64,000 bases of DNA from Conexibacter woesei DSM 14684 (lineage in GTDB: Bacteria > Actinomycetota > Thermoleophilia > Solirubrobacterales > Solirubrobacteraceae). Under the pieces are notes generated by a model, which had not been told where the DNA came from, did not search any database, and saw only the letters and a program-made list of their open reading frames with translations. The stretch is from positions 1,550,001 to 1,614,000 of the forward strand of contig NC_013739.1 of assembly GCF_000025265.1 (NCBI RefSeq). Direction: 5' to 3'. Below are positions 1-7,603 of the stretch, piece by piece. Position numbers and translations under genes: made by a program. Every line of letters begins with the position of its first letter. Within the stretch, counting starts at the first letter, position 1.

Positions 1-1182
1 GAGGTGGACGGGACGCGCGTGATCGACTTCTATGGCGGAGCCGGGACCGCGATCCTCGGACACAACCCGCTCGCGGTGAGCCGGGCGGTCACGCGAGCGC
101 TCACCGAGGGGCCGATCCTGTCCGGCGCGGGCGTGACGCCGCGCGAAGTCCAGCTCGCTGAGACGATCACGCGCTTCGTGCCGTCTGTCGAACAGGTTCT
201 CTTCTGCAACAGCGGCAGCGAGGCCACCGCGATGGCGCTCCGCCTCGCGCGAGCGGTGACGGGACGCCAGTGCATCGTCAAGGTGTCGGGGCACTACCAC
301 GGCAACCATGACGCGGTTCTGTTCAACACCGGAGCGCCACGGAACCCGGATGGGACGCCGACGCCGGAGTCGTGCGGCCTGCTCGACGCGCACGCGAGCA
401 CGACCCTCGTCTCCGACTTCAACGACCTTGGCCACCTCGAAACCTTGCTCGCGACGCGCGGAGACGAAATCGCGGCCGTGATCATGGAGCCCATCGCGCA
501 CAACGGCGGCCCGACGCTGCTCCCCGACTCGGGTTACCTCGCGGCGGTGCGGAGTCTCTGCACACGGTACGGCGCGCTGTTGATCTTCGACGAGGTGGTC
601 ACTCTCTTCCGTCACGCGATGGGTGGCGTGCAAGGGATCTTCGGTGTCGCGCCGGACCTGACCACCGCTGGGAAGGCGTTGGCAAACGGTCTTCCGATCG
701 GCATGGTCGGCGGGCGCTCCGAACTGATGGCGCGATGGACGACGAGCAGCGGCGGGGACACGATGTACGGAGGCACGTACAACGGCAACTCCGCGAGCGT
801 CGCGGCAGCACTCGCCACGCTGGGGGTGTTGGCCAGCGGGGAGGAGCACGCGCGCATCACCGGCCTCGGAGAGGCGATGCGCGACGGCCTGACGGAGATC
901 GCCGCCGAGGAAGGCGTAGCGGCGACGGCGACGGGCTTCCGGTCGGTGTTCACGCTGTGGTTCGGCGGCGGGCCGTTCCGCAGTCGCACGGACGCGTTGC
1001 GAGGCGACGAGCACCTGTTCCGCGCCTACCGTCAGGAGCTGCGGGCGCGGGGCGTCTTCGAGAAGCCCGACCGCGACGGGGCGCGCAGCGTGATCAGCGC
1101 GGCGCACACGCGCCATGACATCGACTTCGCGCTTGAGATGGCACGCGAGGCGCTGCGGGCGGCGAAGGAATCACGTGTGTGA
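1..1182 (+). CDS. class-III aminotransferase, glutamate-1-semialdehyde aminomutase-like (5' partial)
   Basis: PLP-dependent class-III aminotransferase, closest in style to glutamate-1-semialdehyde 2,1-aminomutases and related omega-aminotransferases. The reading frame is open to base 1 and the first visible residues (EVDGTRVIDFYGG) already match the conserved region before the ILGHNP motif, so the true start lies outside the window. Visible marks are FCNSGSEATAMALR (cofactor phosphate site), GHYHGNHD, EPIAHNGG, LIFDEVVT (Asp binding the pyridine nitrogen) and TTAGKALANG, whose Lys (codon 673-675) would form the Schiff base. Its stop overlaps the next start by 4 nt (GTGA), so the two are probably co-translated. 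True substrate unknown; a biosynthetic or sugar/amino-acid role is possible because no tetrapyrrole genes are visible nearby. Confidence 0.85.
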   Translation, partial: EVDGTRVIDFYGGAGTAILGHNPLAVSRAVTRALTEGPILSGAGVTPREVQLAETITRFVPSVEQVLFCNSGSEATAMALRLARAVTGRQCIVKVSGHYHGNHDAVLFNTGAPRNPDGTPTPESCGLLDAHASTTLVSDFNDLGHLETLLATRGDEIAAVIMEPIAHNGGPTLLPDSGYLAAVRSLCTRYGALLIFDEVVTLFRHAMGGVQGIFGVAPDLTTAGKALANGLPIGMVGGRSELMARWTTSSGGDTMYGGTYNGNSASVAAALATLGVLASGEEHARITGLGEAMRDGLTEIAAEEGVAATATGFRSVFTLWFGGGPFRSRTDALRGDEHLFRAYRQELRARGVFEKPDRDGARSVISAAHTRHDIDFALEMAREALRAAKESRV

Positions 1183-1472
1183 CCTGGCAGGAAGCCGTGT
1201 TCGCGGGGGCCGGATGGGCGACGGTCGTCGCGCTGTGCCCGACGATCAAGCGCCGCCAGTTCCCCGCGCTGGCCACGAGCGTGCCGGGGGCGGTGATCGC
1301 GCTGTGCGTGATGGTCGCGCTGGGGTCGCTCGGGATGTGGTCGGGGGTGTTGGCGAACGGCCTTGCCGCGTTGCTGTGGGGCACGATCGTCGTCATGACC
1401 GTGCGATCCCCGACGCCGGTCACCGCCACTGACATGCCGTGCAGGTGCGGCACCGTGCGTGCGCCAGGGTAG
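1179..1472 (+). CDS. small hydrophobic membrane protein, hypothetical
   Basis: A 97-residue protein of unknown function. It starts with GTG inside the 3' end of the aminotransferase gene (GTGA overlap), a typical sign of translational coupling. It has about three hydrophobic stretches (residues ~5-20, ~33-52, ~55-75) split by a short basic segment (KRRQ), suggesting a two- or three-helix inner-membrane protein. The C-terminal tail is short and contains CRC. No family is recognised. The overlap and hydrophobicity support a real gene; the function of the pair cannot be inferred. Confidence 0.5.
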   Translation: MTWQEAVFAGAGWATVVALCPTIKRRQFPALATSVPGAVIALCVMVALGSLGMWSGVLANGLAALLWGTIVVMTVRSPTPVTATDMPCRCGTVRAPG

Positions 1473-1494
1473 AACCCCCGCGCCCGGCGCACGG

Positions 1495-1533
1495 CCCCGC
1501 CCGCCAGTCATCCCCCATTGACGGCGGGCGGGG
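1495..1533. repeat. inverted repeat 1, 11 bp plus 4 bp
   Basis: CCCCGCCCGCC (1495-1505) pairs with GGCGGGCGGGG (1523-1533). After one unpaired A, GTCA (1507-1510) pairs with TGAC (1519-1522) around an 8-nt loop. It lies about 20 nt after the small membrane-protein stop, so it could also end that transcript, though there is no U tract. Confidence 0.7.
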
Positions 1534-1548
1534 TTCCCCCGAAGACAG

Positions 1549-1585
1549 CCCGGACCACCGTCACGTCACGGTGCGGTGGTCCGGG
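1549..1585. repeat. inverted repeat 2, perfect 12 bp
   Basis: CCCGGACCACCG (1549-1560) pairs perfectly with CGGTGGTCCGGG (1574-1585) around a 13-nt loop. It is followed at once by GGTGCAG and ACCGG, a pattern that recurs in similar form after repeat 5. Confidence 0.7.
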
Positions 1586-1593
1586 TGCAGACC

Positions 1594-1625
1594 GGCCCGC
1601 TTCGTACCGCCCTCGAAGGCGGGCC
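1594..1625. repeat. inverted repeat 3, 11 bp with one bulged G
   Basis: GGCCCGCTTCG (1594-1604) pairs with CGAA (1614-1617) and GCGGGCC (1619-1625), leaving G1618 unpaired; the loop is 9 nt. Confidence 0.65.
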
Positions 1626-1671
1626 GTCCGATCCCGTGCGCGTGTGCCCGTCACCGCGCGCCAGGATCGGC

Positions 1672-1717
1672 CTCGCACGGCTCGGATGGTCACGGGGACG
1701 GGGCCGAGCCGTGCGAG
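1672..1717. repeat. inverted repeat 4, perfect 14 bp
   Basis: CTCGCACGGCTCGG (1672-1685) pairs perfectly with CCGAGCCGTGCGAG (1704-1717) around an 18-nt loop. Confidence 0.72.
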
Positions 1718-1723
1718 TGGACT

Positions 1724-1771
1724 CCCGCCCCGCCCTGTCGCTCCATGTGCGGACGACAGGGCGGGTGCGGG
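1724..1771. repeat. inverted repeat 5, 12 bp plus 5 bp with one bulged T
   Basis: CCCGCCCTGTCG (1729-1740) pairs with CGACAGGGCGGG (1754-1765). Beyond the unpaired T1766, CCCGC (1724-1728) pairs with GCGGG (1767-1771), giving 17 bp in total. Confidence 0.7.
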
Positions 1772-1842
1772 TTCAAACCGGGTGCGCTCCGCGCGGGGCG
1801 CTCACTCCCAGAGGGGCCGGGGGCATGTGGGGATGCGCGGCT

Positions 1843-1868
1843 GGGTGGGGGTTGCGGTGGGGGTGGGG
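1843..1868 (+). other. G-quadruplex-forming motif
   Basis: Four G-runs of 3, 5, 5 and 4 guanines (1843-1845, 1847-1851, 1859-1863, 1865-1868) separated by 1, 7 and 1 nt fit the canonical intramolecular G-quadruplex pattern on the plus strand. The last run merges with the left arm of the 18-bp inverted repeat, so quadruplex and hairpin would compete for the same bases. Confidence 0.6.
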
Positions 1869-1993
1869 TGTGGTCCCTCCGGCCGCCCGTCCCTCCGCAC
1901 CATGCCATGGCCGCGCCGCCCCCTCCGCAGGCTCCGGGGACGACACGCCCACGGCCCACCGTGAGCGCCGACCGACCGGAGGGACCACACCCC
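1865..1993. repeat. inverted repeat 6, perfect 18 bp with a 93-nt interior
   Basis: The arms at 1865-1882 and 1976-1993 are perfect reverse complements over 18 bp, the longest in the array. The 93-nt interior holds two copies of CCCTCCGCA (1891-1899 and 1921-1929) and the palindrome GCCATGGC, but no gene. The right arm is only 3 bp from the next hairpin. Confidence 0.75.
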
Positions 1994-1996
1994 GGA

Positions 1997-2027
1997 GGAG
2001 CCGTGCGCGCAGAGCGCGCACGGCTCC
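1997..2027. repeat. inverted repeat 7, perfect 14 bp with a 3-nt loop
   Basis: GGAGCCGTGCGCGC (1997-2010) and GCGCGCACGGCTCC (2014-2027) are perfectly complementary around AGA. With the shortest loop in the array this should be a very stable stem in RNA or single-stranded DNA. Confidence 0.75.
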
Positions 2028-2035
2028 CAGTGCCA

Positions 2036-2058
2036 CCCGGCGCGCGGATCGCGCCGGG
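2036..2058. repeat. inverted repeat 8, perfect 9 bp
   Basis: CCCGGCGCG (2036-2044) pairs with CGCGCCGGG (2050-2058), 5-nt loop. A further 7-bp pair, GCGAGCC (2060-2066) with GGCTCGC (2087-2093), follows directly. Confidence 0.6.
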
Positions 2059-2097
2059 CGCGAGCCGGGAACCGGCGCTCTGGCCTGGCTCGCAAAC

Positions 2098-2142
2098 GTC
2101 CCCGACGATTCACCCCGCTACGCGGCGCGAATCGTCGGGGAC
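2098..2142. repeat. inverted repeat 9, perfect 14 bp, closest to the relaxase
   Basis: GTCCCCGACGATTC (2098-2111) pairs perfectly with GAATCGTCGGGGAC (2129-2142), 17-nt loop. Directly downstream the sequence becomes less GC-rich (ACTATACGG, 2145-2153), which could serve as a -10 element (TATACG, 2147-2152) or a relaxase nick region. Neither use is proven. Confidence 0.7.
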
Positions 2143-2185
2143 AGACTATACGGACAGGCATCAAATGCAGTACGCTAGAGCCCAC

Positions 2186-5100
2186 GTGCTGACGATCCGG
2201 AAGATCACGGTCGGGCTTGGCGAAGGAGACGCCGCGCGGGCCGCCGAGTACCCGCTCGCGATGGTGAACTCGCCGCAGGCGTATGCACGCGGCGACTACT
2301 ACACGGTCGACGAGGGCGCTCACCCGAGCGACGCGCCGAAGGCGAGCGCGATGTGGGTCGGGTCCCCCAACGCGCTCGCGGCGATCGGCCTGGAGGCCGG
2401 TGCCGAGGTGCTCAGCGCGCAGCTCGAGTCCGCGTTGCAGGGGCGGCACGTCGACAGCGGCGAGGAGGTCCGCAAGCCGGGGACGATCACGCGCGACGCC
2501 GTCGACGCGAAGGGGCGTCCGCGCTACGACGCGAAGGGCAAGCGGGTCCGCGAGAAGGTCAAGGGCGTGACGAGCCTCGACATGACCTTCTCGGTGCCGA
2601 AGTCCGTCTCGGTGCTGTGGAGCCAGGCGAGCCCGGAGCAGCGGGCGGAGATCGAGCGGGCGCTGCTGAGAGCGGCGAACGCCGCACTCGAGCACATGGT
2701 GCAGACGAAGGGCGTCGTCTTCCGTCGCGGGCCGGACGGGGTCCGCGTGCGCGAGCCCGCGGTCGGGATGGTGGCGACGCTCGCGCTGCATGTGACGGCG
2801 CGCCGTGCGCACGGCGAGGCGGTCCCGTCTCCGCAGCTGCACGTCCACGGGATCGTGGTCGGGGTGGAGCGGGCTGATGGGAAGCTCGTCACGCCCGACT
2901 CGTTCCGCCTCTTCAAGGACGACGCCCCGCTGGAGGGCGCCGCGGTCGGGCGCGCGACGCTCGCGCACGACCTGGTCGGGCTCGGCTACCGCGTCGAGTC
3001 GGGCACGGGCCGCAACGAGCGCTTCTTCGAGATCCGCGGCGTCCCGCACGAGCTGATGGGGGCGATGTCGGGTCGCACGCGCGACGTCGAGCGCGAGCGT
3101 GCGCGGGTGGAGCTGGCGACCGGTGAGCGGTTGAGGGGCGCCGCGCTGGGGGTGCTCGCATCGCAGACGCGCGCGGCGAAGGACAAGGCGGTCACGCCGC
3201 AGGAGATCGCGGAGGTCTGGTCGGCGCTCGGCGCCGAGCACGGCTTCGGTCCGATCGAGGCGGGGGCGATCCGCGGCATGCCCGGCTATCGCCTCGCGTT
3301 CGAGGATCGCCGCGACCAGGCGCGCACGGAGATCCTGCGGCGGATGCGCATCGAGGGGCCGACCGTCTCCTCCGGGGAAGCACGCGCGATCGTCTACGAG
3401 GTCGCGCCGGGCCGGCTCAGCCCCGCCGAGGCGTGGGAGCTGCTCGACGAGATGGAGCGCACCGGCGAGCTGATCGCGCTGGAGCGCAACCGCGTCACCA
3501 CGTACGAGATCCGCGCACTGGAGACGTACGTGATGGAGGTCGCGACGGCCGCTGCGCTGCGCGAGGGCGGCGGGCTCTCGGAGGAGGCGCGCGCGGCGGG
3601 GATCGTGGCGGCCTCGGCGGCGCTCGGCGAGGGCAAGCAGCTCGACAGAGAACAGCTCGACGCGGTCCGCGCACTGACTGACGGTGCCGGCTGGACGACC
3701 CTGACGGGGCGCGCCGGCACCGGCAAGGGGCCGACGCTCAACGCGGTCGCGACCGCGTACCGGGCCGACGGCTGGCAGGTGATCGCCTGCGCGAACGACG
3801 GCACGACGGCGCAGCGGCTGGGGAAGCAGATCGGTGCGCCGGCGCTCACGATCGGGCAGCTGAAGGCGCGCACGGGCAGCGGGACGCTGGTCGTCGACGC
3901 GCGGACGCTGCTGCTGATCGAGGAGGCGAGCAAGGTCGGCGCGGGCGAGTGGGCGGAGATCGCAGCGCTGGTGCAGCGCTCCGACGCGCGTGTGCTCGGG
4001 GTCGGGCACGACGGCCAGCTCGGCGCGATCGAGCTGCCGGGCCTCTACTCGGTGATGCTGCGGGAGGAGGCGATCCCGACCGCCGAGCTGGACGTGATCC
4101 GCCGCCACAACCACGAGTGGATGCGCGAGTACCAGGTCGCGATCGACGAGGGCCGGGCGCGCGAAGCGATCGAGATCCTCGACAGCCACGGCGGGCTCCA
4201 CTTCCTCGATACGCGCGAGGAGGCGATGGCCGCGATGGTCGCCGAGTGGAACGAGCTGCGCGAGCCGGCGAGACCGGAGACGTCGGTGATGATCGTGCAC
4301 GGCTCCAACCTCGACGTCGACCGCGTCAACGTGCTCGCCCAGGAGCAGCGGATCGAGGCGGGCGAGCTGGGCGCGATGGGGGTGCCGGCCGTCGACCGCC
4401 TGTACGCGATCCACGCCGATGACCTCGTGATCGTGCGCGAGAGCGCGTACACGTTCGAGCCCAGAGCGGACGGGGGACGGACACGACGGGTCGAGAACGG
4501 GCAGATCGGGATCGTCGACAGCGTCGACCCGCGTGCCGACACCGTTCGTGTCTGGCTGGAGGAGCCCGGCCACGAGCGGCGGCTGGTCGAGTTCGACCAG
4601 GGGAAGCTGCGGGCGCAGCTCGCGGCCGGCGGCTGCGACGTGCCTGCGCTGCGGCTCGCGTACGCCAGCCACACCTACCCGATCCAGGGCGCGACGGTGA
4701 CGCGCTCGGCCGACCTCGCGGGCCACTGGAGCCAGGGCAAGGAAGGGACGTACGTCGCCAACACCCGCGCGACCGAAGGCCACAGCACCTTTGCCGCTCG
4801 CGAGGATCTCGGCACCGATGGCACTGACGAAGATCGCAAGGAGCGTCTGGCGAAGGTCGCCGAGGCTTCGTCGGCGCGCAAGGCGAGCCTTCGTTACGAG
4901 TGGGAGCGGGGCGCGCGGATCAACGTCCCGCGTCCGGTCTCGCGCCCGGTGCCTGAGCTGCCCGGATCGCACGCGGGAGCGCACGCGGTCTCTCGCGCGC
5001 CCGCGCGCGAGGCCGAGCCGCGCGAGGCCGAGCCCGAGCGCGCGCCCGCGCGCGAGGAGATCACCGTCGCCGATCCGCTCGAAGCGCATCGCGACGTGCT

Positions 5101-5734
5101 CGGCGACGAGCGGACCGAGGAGCTGCAACAGCGGGCGCACGAGCTGGGCGAGTCGCTGCCCGGACGCGACGAGGCATGGCTGCACGAGCGCCAGAAGGAG
5201 TTGGGCGACCCGTTCGAGCAGCTCGACCGCGGCGCCGCGCGTGCCGCGCGCCGCTTCGAGCGGGACGCGTCGATCGTGCACGTGCGAATGGAGATGACGC
5301 GCCGCGAGGCGTACGAGCTGGCGGACAAGGCCGAGGCGCTCGGCTCCGTCGGCTCACGCCGCGAGCGCCGCAGACTGGAGGCGCAGGCCGTCGCGCGGCG
5401 AACGCTGGTGGAGCGGGACCGGGTCGAGCTGGAGCGGCTGGAAGCGGCGAACCAGCAGCTGCACGACGAGGGCCGCCACCCCGACCAGTGGAAGGACGAG
5501 CACGGCGAGCGGGCGGCGCGCTGGGCGGCGGTCGAGCGCGAGCTGGCGATCCGCCGGGAGCTGGAGGCGGCGGAGCGCGCGGCGGCGGAGCGCGAGCCCG
5601 AGTCGGCGGAGCGCGCGGCGGCGGAGCGCGAGCCCGAGTCGGCGGAGCTGGAGCCCGAGTTGGAGCTGGAAGCGGAGCTGGAGCCCGAGCTGGAGCTGCC
5701 GGACCTGCCCGAGCCGCCCGGGATGGAGATGTAG
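2186..5734 (+). CDS. TrwC/TraI-type (MOBF) conjugative relaxase-helicase
   Basis: Bifunctional DNA-transfer protein of about 1182 residues. A TrwC relaxase domain nicks plasmid or ICE DNA at oriT, and a C-terminal superfamily-1 helicase unwinds it. The N-terminus LTIRK with the tyrosine pair YY (38-39), FSVPKSVSVLWS, and the metal-binding HVH (His219, His221) mark the relaxase. GRAGTGKG (Walker A, Lys514), LLLIEEASKVG (Walker B), SHTYPIQGATV and VANTRATEGHS mark the helicase. The tail is Glu/Ala-rich and likely coiled. GTG 2186 is chosen because the family begins with LTIRK; ATG 2165 (adding MQYARAH) is an alternative. No coupling protein or T4SS gene is visible, so the rest of the element lies outside the window or has been lost. 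Confidence 0.88.
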   Translation: MLTIRKITVGLGEGDAARAAEYPLAMVNSPQAYARGDYYTVDEGAHPSDAPKASAMWVGSPNALAAIGLEAGAEVLSAQLESALQGRHVDSGEEVRKPGTITRDAVDAKGRPRYDAKGKRVREKVKGVTSLDMTFSVPKSVSVLWSQASPEQRAEIERALLRAANAALEHMVQTKGVVFRRGPDGVRVREPAVGMVATLALHVTARRAHGEAVPSPQLHVHGIVVGVERADGKLVTPDSFRLFKDDAPLEGAAVGRATLAHDLVGLGYRVESGTGRNERFFEIRGVPHELMGAMSGRTRDVERERARVELATGERLRGAALGVLASQTRAAKDKAVTPQEIAEVWSALGAEHGFGPIEAGAIRGMPGYRLAFEDRRDQARTEILRRMRIEGPTVSSGEARAIVYEVAPGRLSPAEAWELLDEMERTGELIALERNRVTTYEIRALETYVMEVATAAALREGGGLSEEARAAGIVAASAALGEGKQLDREQLDAVRALTDGAGWTTLTGRAGTGKGPTLNAVATAYRADGWQVIACANDGTTAQRLGKQIGAPALTIGQLKARTGSGTLVVDARTLLLIEEASKVGAGEWAEIAALVQRSDARVLGVGHDGQLGAIELPGLYSVMLREEAIPTAELDVIRRHNHEWMREYQVAIDEGRAREAIEILDSHGGLHFLDTREEAMAAMVAEWNELREPARPETSVMIVHGSNLDVDRVNVLAQEQRIEAGELGAMGVPAVDRLYAIHADDLVIVRESAYTFEPRADGGRTRRVENGQIGIVDSVDPRADTVRVWLEEPGHERRLVEFDQGKLRAQLAAGGCDVPALRLAYASHTYPIQGATVTRSADLAGHWSQGKEGTYVANTRATEGHSTFAAREDLGTDGTDEDRKERLAKVAEASSARKASLRYEWERGARINVPRPVSRPVPELPGSHAGAHAVSRAPAREAEPREAEPERAPAREEITVADPLEAHRDVLGDERTEELQQRAHELGESLPGRDEAWLHERQKELGDPFEQLDRGAARAARRFERDASIVHVRMEMTRREAYELADKAEALGSVGSRRERRRLEAQAVARRTLVERDRVELERLEAANQQLHDEGRHPDQWKDEHGERAARWAAVERELAIRRELEAAERAAAEREPESAERAAAEREPESAELEPELELEAELEPELELPDLPEPPGMEM
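5571..5642 (+). repeat. two exact tandem 36-bp copies in the relaxase tail
   Basis: A 36-bp unit occurs twice in exact tandem (5571-5606 and 5607-5642), giving two copies of a 12-residue stretch that includes EREPES, followed by an ELEPELELEAELEPELEL run. This acidic, low-complexity tail probably expands and contracts by slippage and is unlikely to be catalytic. Confidence 0.8.
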
Positions 5735-5833
5735 CGGCGGCGCGGGATGCTCCGACTCGCACCGCTCCTCAAGCTGCGCCCGCTCCGGCCGACCTACAAG
5801 GGTGGAGCACACCCCACGGCGAGGAGCAGTCGG

Positions 5834-7594
5834 ATGGCATCGAAGTGGACGCGTGGGATCGCACGCTGGAGCGTGCTGGGGGCGACGTCGCTCGCAGTCG
5901 CGCTGCTGGCGCCGGCGTTCGCGCAGGCGGCGGCGGGCTGGAGCACCGGCGCGCCGATGTCGGTCGACCGCATCGCCCACACGCAGACGCTGCTGCGCGA
6001 CGGCGACGTGCTGGTGACCGGCGGCCAGGCGCTCGCGCCGTGGTCGTCGCTGAGCTCCGCTGAGCGCTACCACCCCGCCACGAACTCGTGGACGGCGGTC
6101 GCGGCGATGCACGCCGATCGCCTCAGCCACAGCGCGACGCTGCTCGCCGACGGGCGCGTGCTGGTCGCCGGTGGGATGGACACGAACAGCGCCGCGCTCG
6201 CGAGCGCTGAGCTGTACGACCCGGCGCTCGGCACATGGACCCTCGCCGCGCCGATGGCGAACGCCCGTCGCGGCCACAGCGCGACGCTGATGGAGGACGG
6301 CCGCGTGCTCGTCGCCGGCGGATCGGGTCAGAGCTCGACGGTGGCGCTGACGTCGGCCGAGCTCTACGACCCGGTCGCGAACAGCTGGACCGCCGCAGGG
6401 CCGCTCACGCAGAGACGCCGCCTCCACGCCGCGGTGCAGCTGCCGGACGGCGACGTGCTCGTCGCCGGCGGGTACGCGACCGCCTTCAACGCGACGGCAG
6501 CGGTCGAGCGCTATGACCTGACGGCGAACACATGGACGACCGTCGCGCCGATGGCCTTCAGACGCGCGGACTCCCCGCTCGTCGTGTTGCGCGACGGCCG
6601 GCTGCTCGCGATCGGCGGCGACGACGCCGGCCCCGAGGAGACGGCGACGACCGAGGCGTACGACCCGACGGCCGACGCCTGGCAGCCCGGCCCGACGATG
6701 TCCGTGCCCCGCTGGGCGAGCAGTGCGACCGTCCTGACGAGCGGCGACGTGCTCGCAACGGGCCTGGAAGAGACGACCGAGCTGTTGACGCCGGGCGCGG
6801 ACGCGTGGCGGGCCGCGGGATCGGTGCCCGCTGGGATCGAGACGATGAGCTACGCGCAGCGGCTGCTCGACGACGGCCGCGTGCTGCTGACCGGCGGCGA
6901 AGCTCCCGCCAACGTCGCGATCTACACCCCCGAGACGACCGCCGACGCGGCGTCGGCGGACTTCGGCGATGTCTACGCCGGGCAGCGCAGCCCGCTGCTG
7001 TGGGTGACGGTCGAGAACACCGGCCGCGAGCCGCTGTTCGTCGAGCGCGCCGAGGTGACCGGGCCGAACGCCGCCGCGTTCGCCGCTGAGCGCGAGACGT
7101 GCACGACTGCGCCGATCGCTCCCGGCGCGCGCTGCCGCGTCGCCGTCCGCTTCACGCCGTCGGCGACGGGCGCCGCCGAGGCGAGCCTCGTGCTCGCCGA
7201 CAACGAGGCGGACGGCCAGCTCGTCGTCGAGCTGGACGGGATCGGCGTCGCGGCGCCGGTCGGCACGCCCGGCAGCGATGGCGCACGGGGCCCCGCCGGC
7301 CCGACCGGCCCCGCCGGCGTCCCCGGCACGGCCGGTCCGCGCGGCTCCAGCAAGCTGCCGCGCGTGACGTGCAGATCGAAGCTGCTGAGAGCGCGCGGAA
7401 GACGCGCGCAGCGGGTCAAGACGACGTGCAAGGTGACGCTCGCGAGAGCTCCCGGCCGCACCGCCACGGTCCGCGTCCGCAACCGCGGTCGCACGCTCGC
7501 GAGCGGCCGCGTGCGGCCTGGCCGCCGCACGCTGACGCTCCGCGCCGTCACCGCCACGGCCCCGCGCGGGCCGGTCAGCGTGGAGGTGCGCTGA
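5834..7594 (+). CDS. exported kelch-repeat protein with ASH-like and collagen-like domains
   Basis: Secreted or surface protein of about 586 residues. ATG 5834 is preferred: GAGGAG sits 8 nt upstream, and it yields a clean signal peptide (basic MASKWTRGIARW, hydrophobic core, AQAAA cleavage region). Residues ~35-360 hold about six kelch blades with recurring DGRVLVAGG and NSWT motifs. Next comes a choice-of-anchor/ASH-type beta domain (DFGDVYAGQ to ELDGIGV), then a short collagen-like Gly-X-Y run (GARGPAGPTGPAGVPG), and a basic Cys-containing C-terminal domain. Likely role is adhesion or cell-envelope binding, inferred from architecture. It begins about 100 nt after the relaxase gene. Confidence 0.82.
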   Translation: MASKWTRGIARWSVLGATSLAVALLAPAFAQAAAGWSTGAPMSVDRIAHTQTLLRDGDVLVTGGQALAPWSSLSSAERYHPATNSWTAVAAMHADRLSHSATLLADGRVLVAGGMDTNSAALASAELYDPALGTWTLAAPMANARRGHSATLMEDGRVLVAGGSGQSSTVALTSAELYDPVANSWTAAGPLTQRRRLHAAVQLPDGDVLVAGGYATAFNATAAVERYDLTANTWTTVAPMAFRRADSPLVVLRDGRLLAIGGDDAGPEETATTEAYDPTADAWQPGPTMSVPRWASSATVLTSGDVLATGLEETTELLTPGADAWRAAGSVPAGIETMSYAQRLLDDGRVLLTGGEAPANVAIYTPETTADAASADFGDVYAGQRSPLLWVTVENTGREPLFVERAEVTGPNAAAFAAERETCTTAPIAPGARCRVAVRFTPSATGAAEASLVLADNEADGQLVVELDGIGVAAPVGTPGSDGARGPAGPTGPAGVPGTAGPRGSSKLPRVTCRSKLLRARGRRAQRVKTTCKVTLARAPGRTATVRVRNRGRTLASGRVRPGRRTLTLRAVTATAPRGPVSVEVR

Positions 7595-7603
7595 GCCCGC
7601 CGC

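Larger units (their letters stand above)
1473..2185. repeat. array of nine long inverted repeats in a gene-free stretch before the relaxase gene
   Basis: About 710 nt with no credible gene. It contains successive, mutually unrelated inverted repeats: 1495-1505/1523-1533, 1549-1560/1574-1585, 1594-1604/1614-1625, 1672-1685/1704-1717, 1724-1740/1754-1771, 1865-1882/1976-1993, 1997-2010/2014-2027, 2036-2044/2050-2058 and 2098-2111/2129-2142. Three of the stems carry a single unpaired base. The array ends about 45 nt before the relaxase start. Conjugative origins usually lie beside the relaxase gene and contain inverted repeats, so an oriT or strand-processing region is the leading idea. A terminator cluster or recombination sites are alternatives. 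Complementarity is read directly from the sequence; function is inferred. Confidence 0.75.

Noticed and set aside
1770-1779. GGTTCAAACC, resembling a tRNA T-loop
   Set aside because: The flanking five bases do not pair as a T stem and no acceptor or anticodon arm can be drawn around it, so no tRNA is called.
1490-2145. CRISPR array or integron attC array
   Set aside because: The hairpin arms have unrelated sequences with no constant repeat; no cas or integrase gene is visible.
1802-5281. 1159-residue open frame antisense to the relaxase gene
   Set aside because: Its translation is Arg/Leu/Ala/Asp-rich with no domain, and the opposite strand encodes a motif-complete relaxase. Long antisense frames are expected at this GC content.
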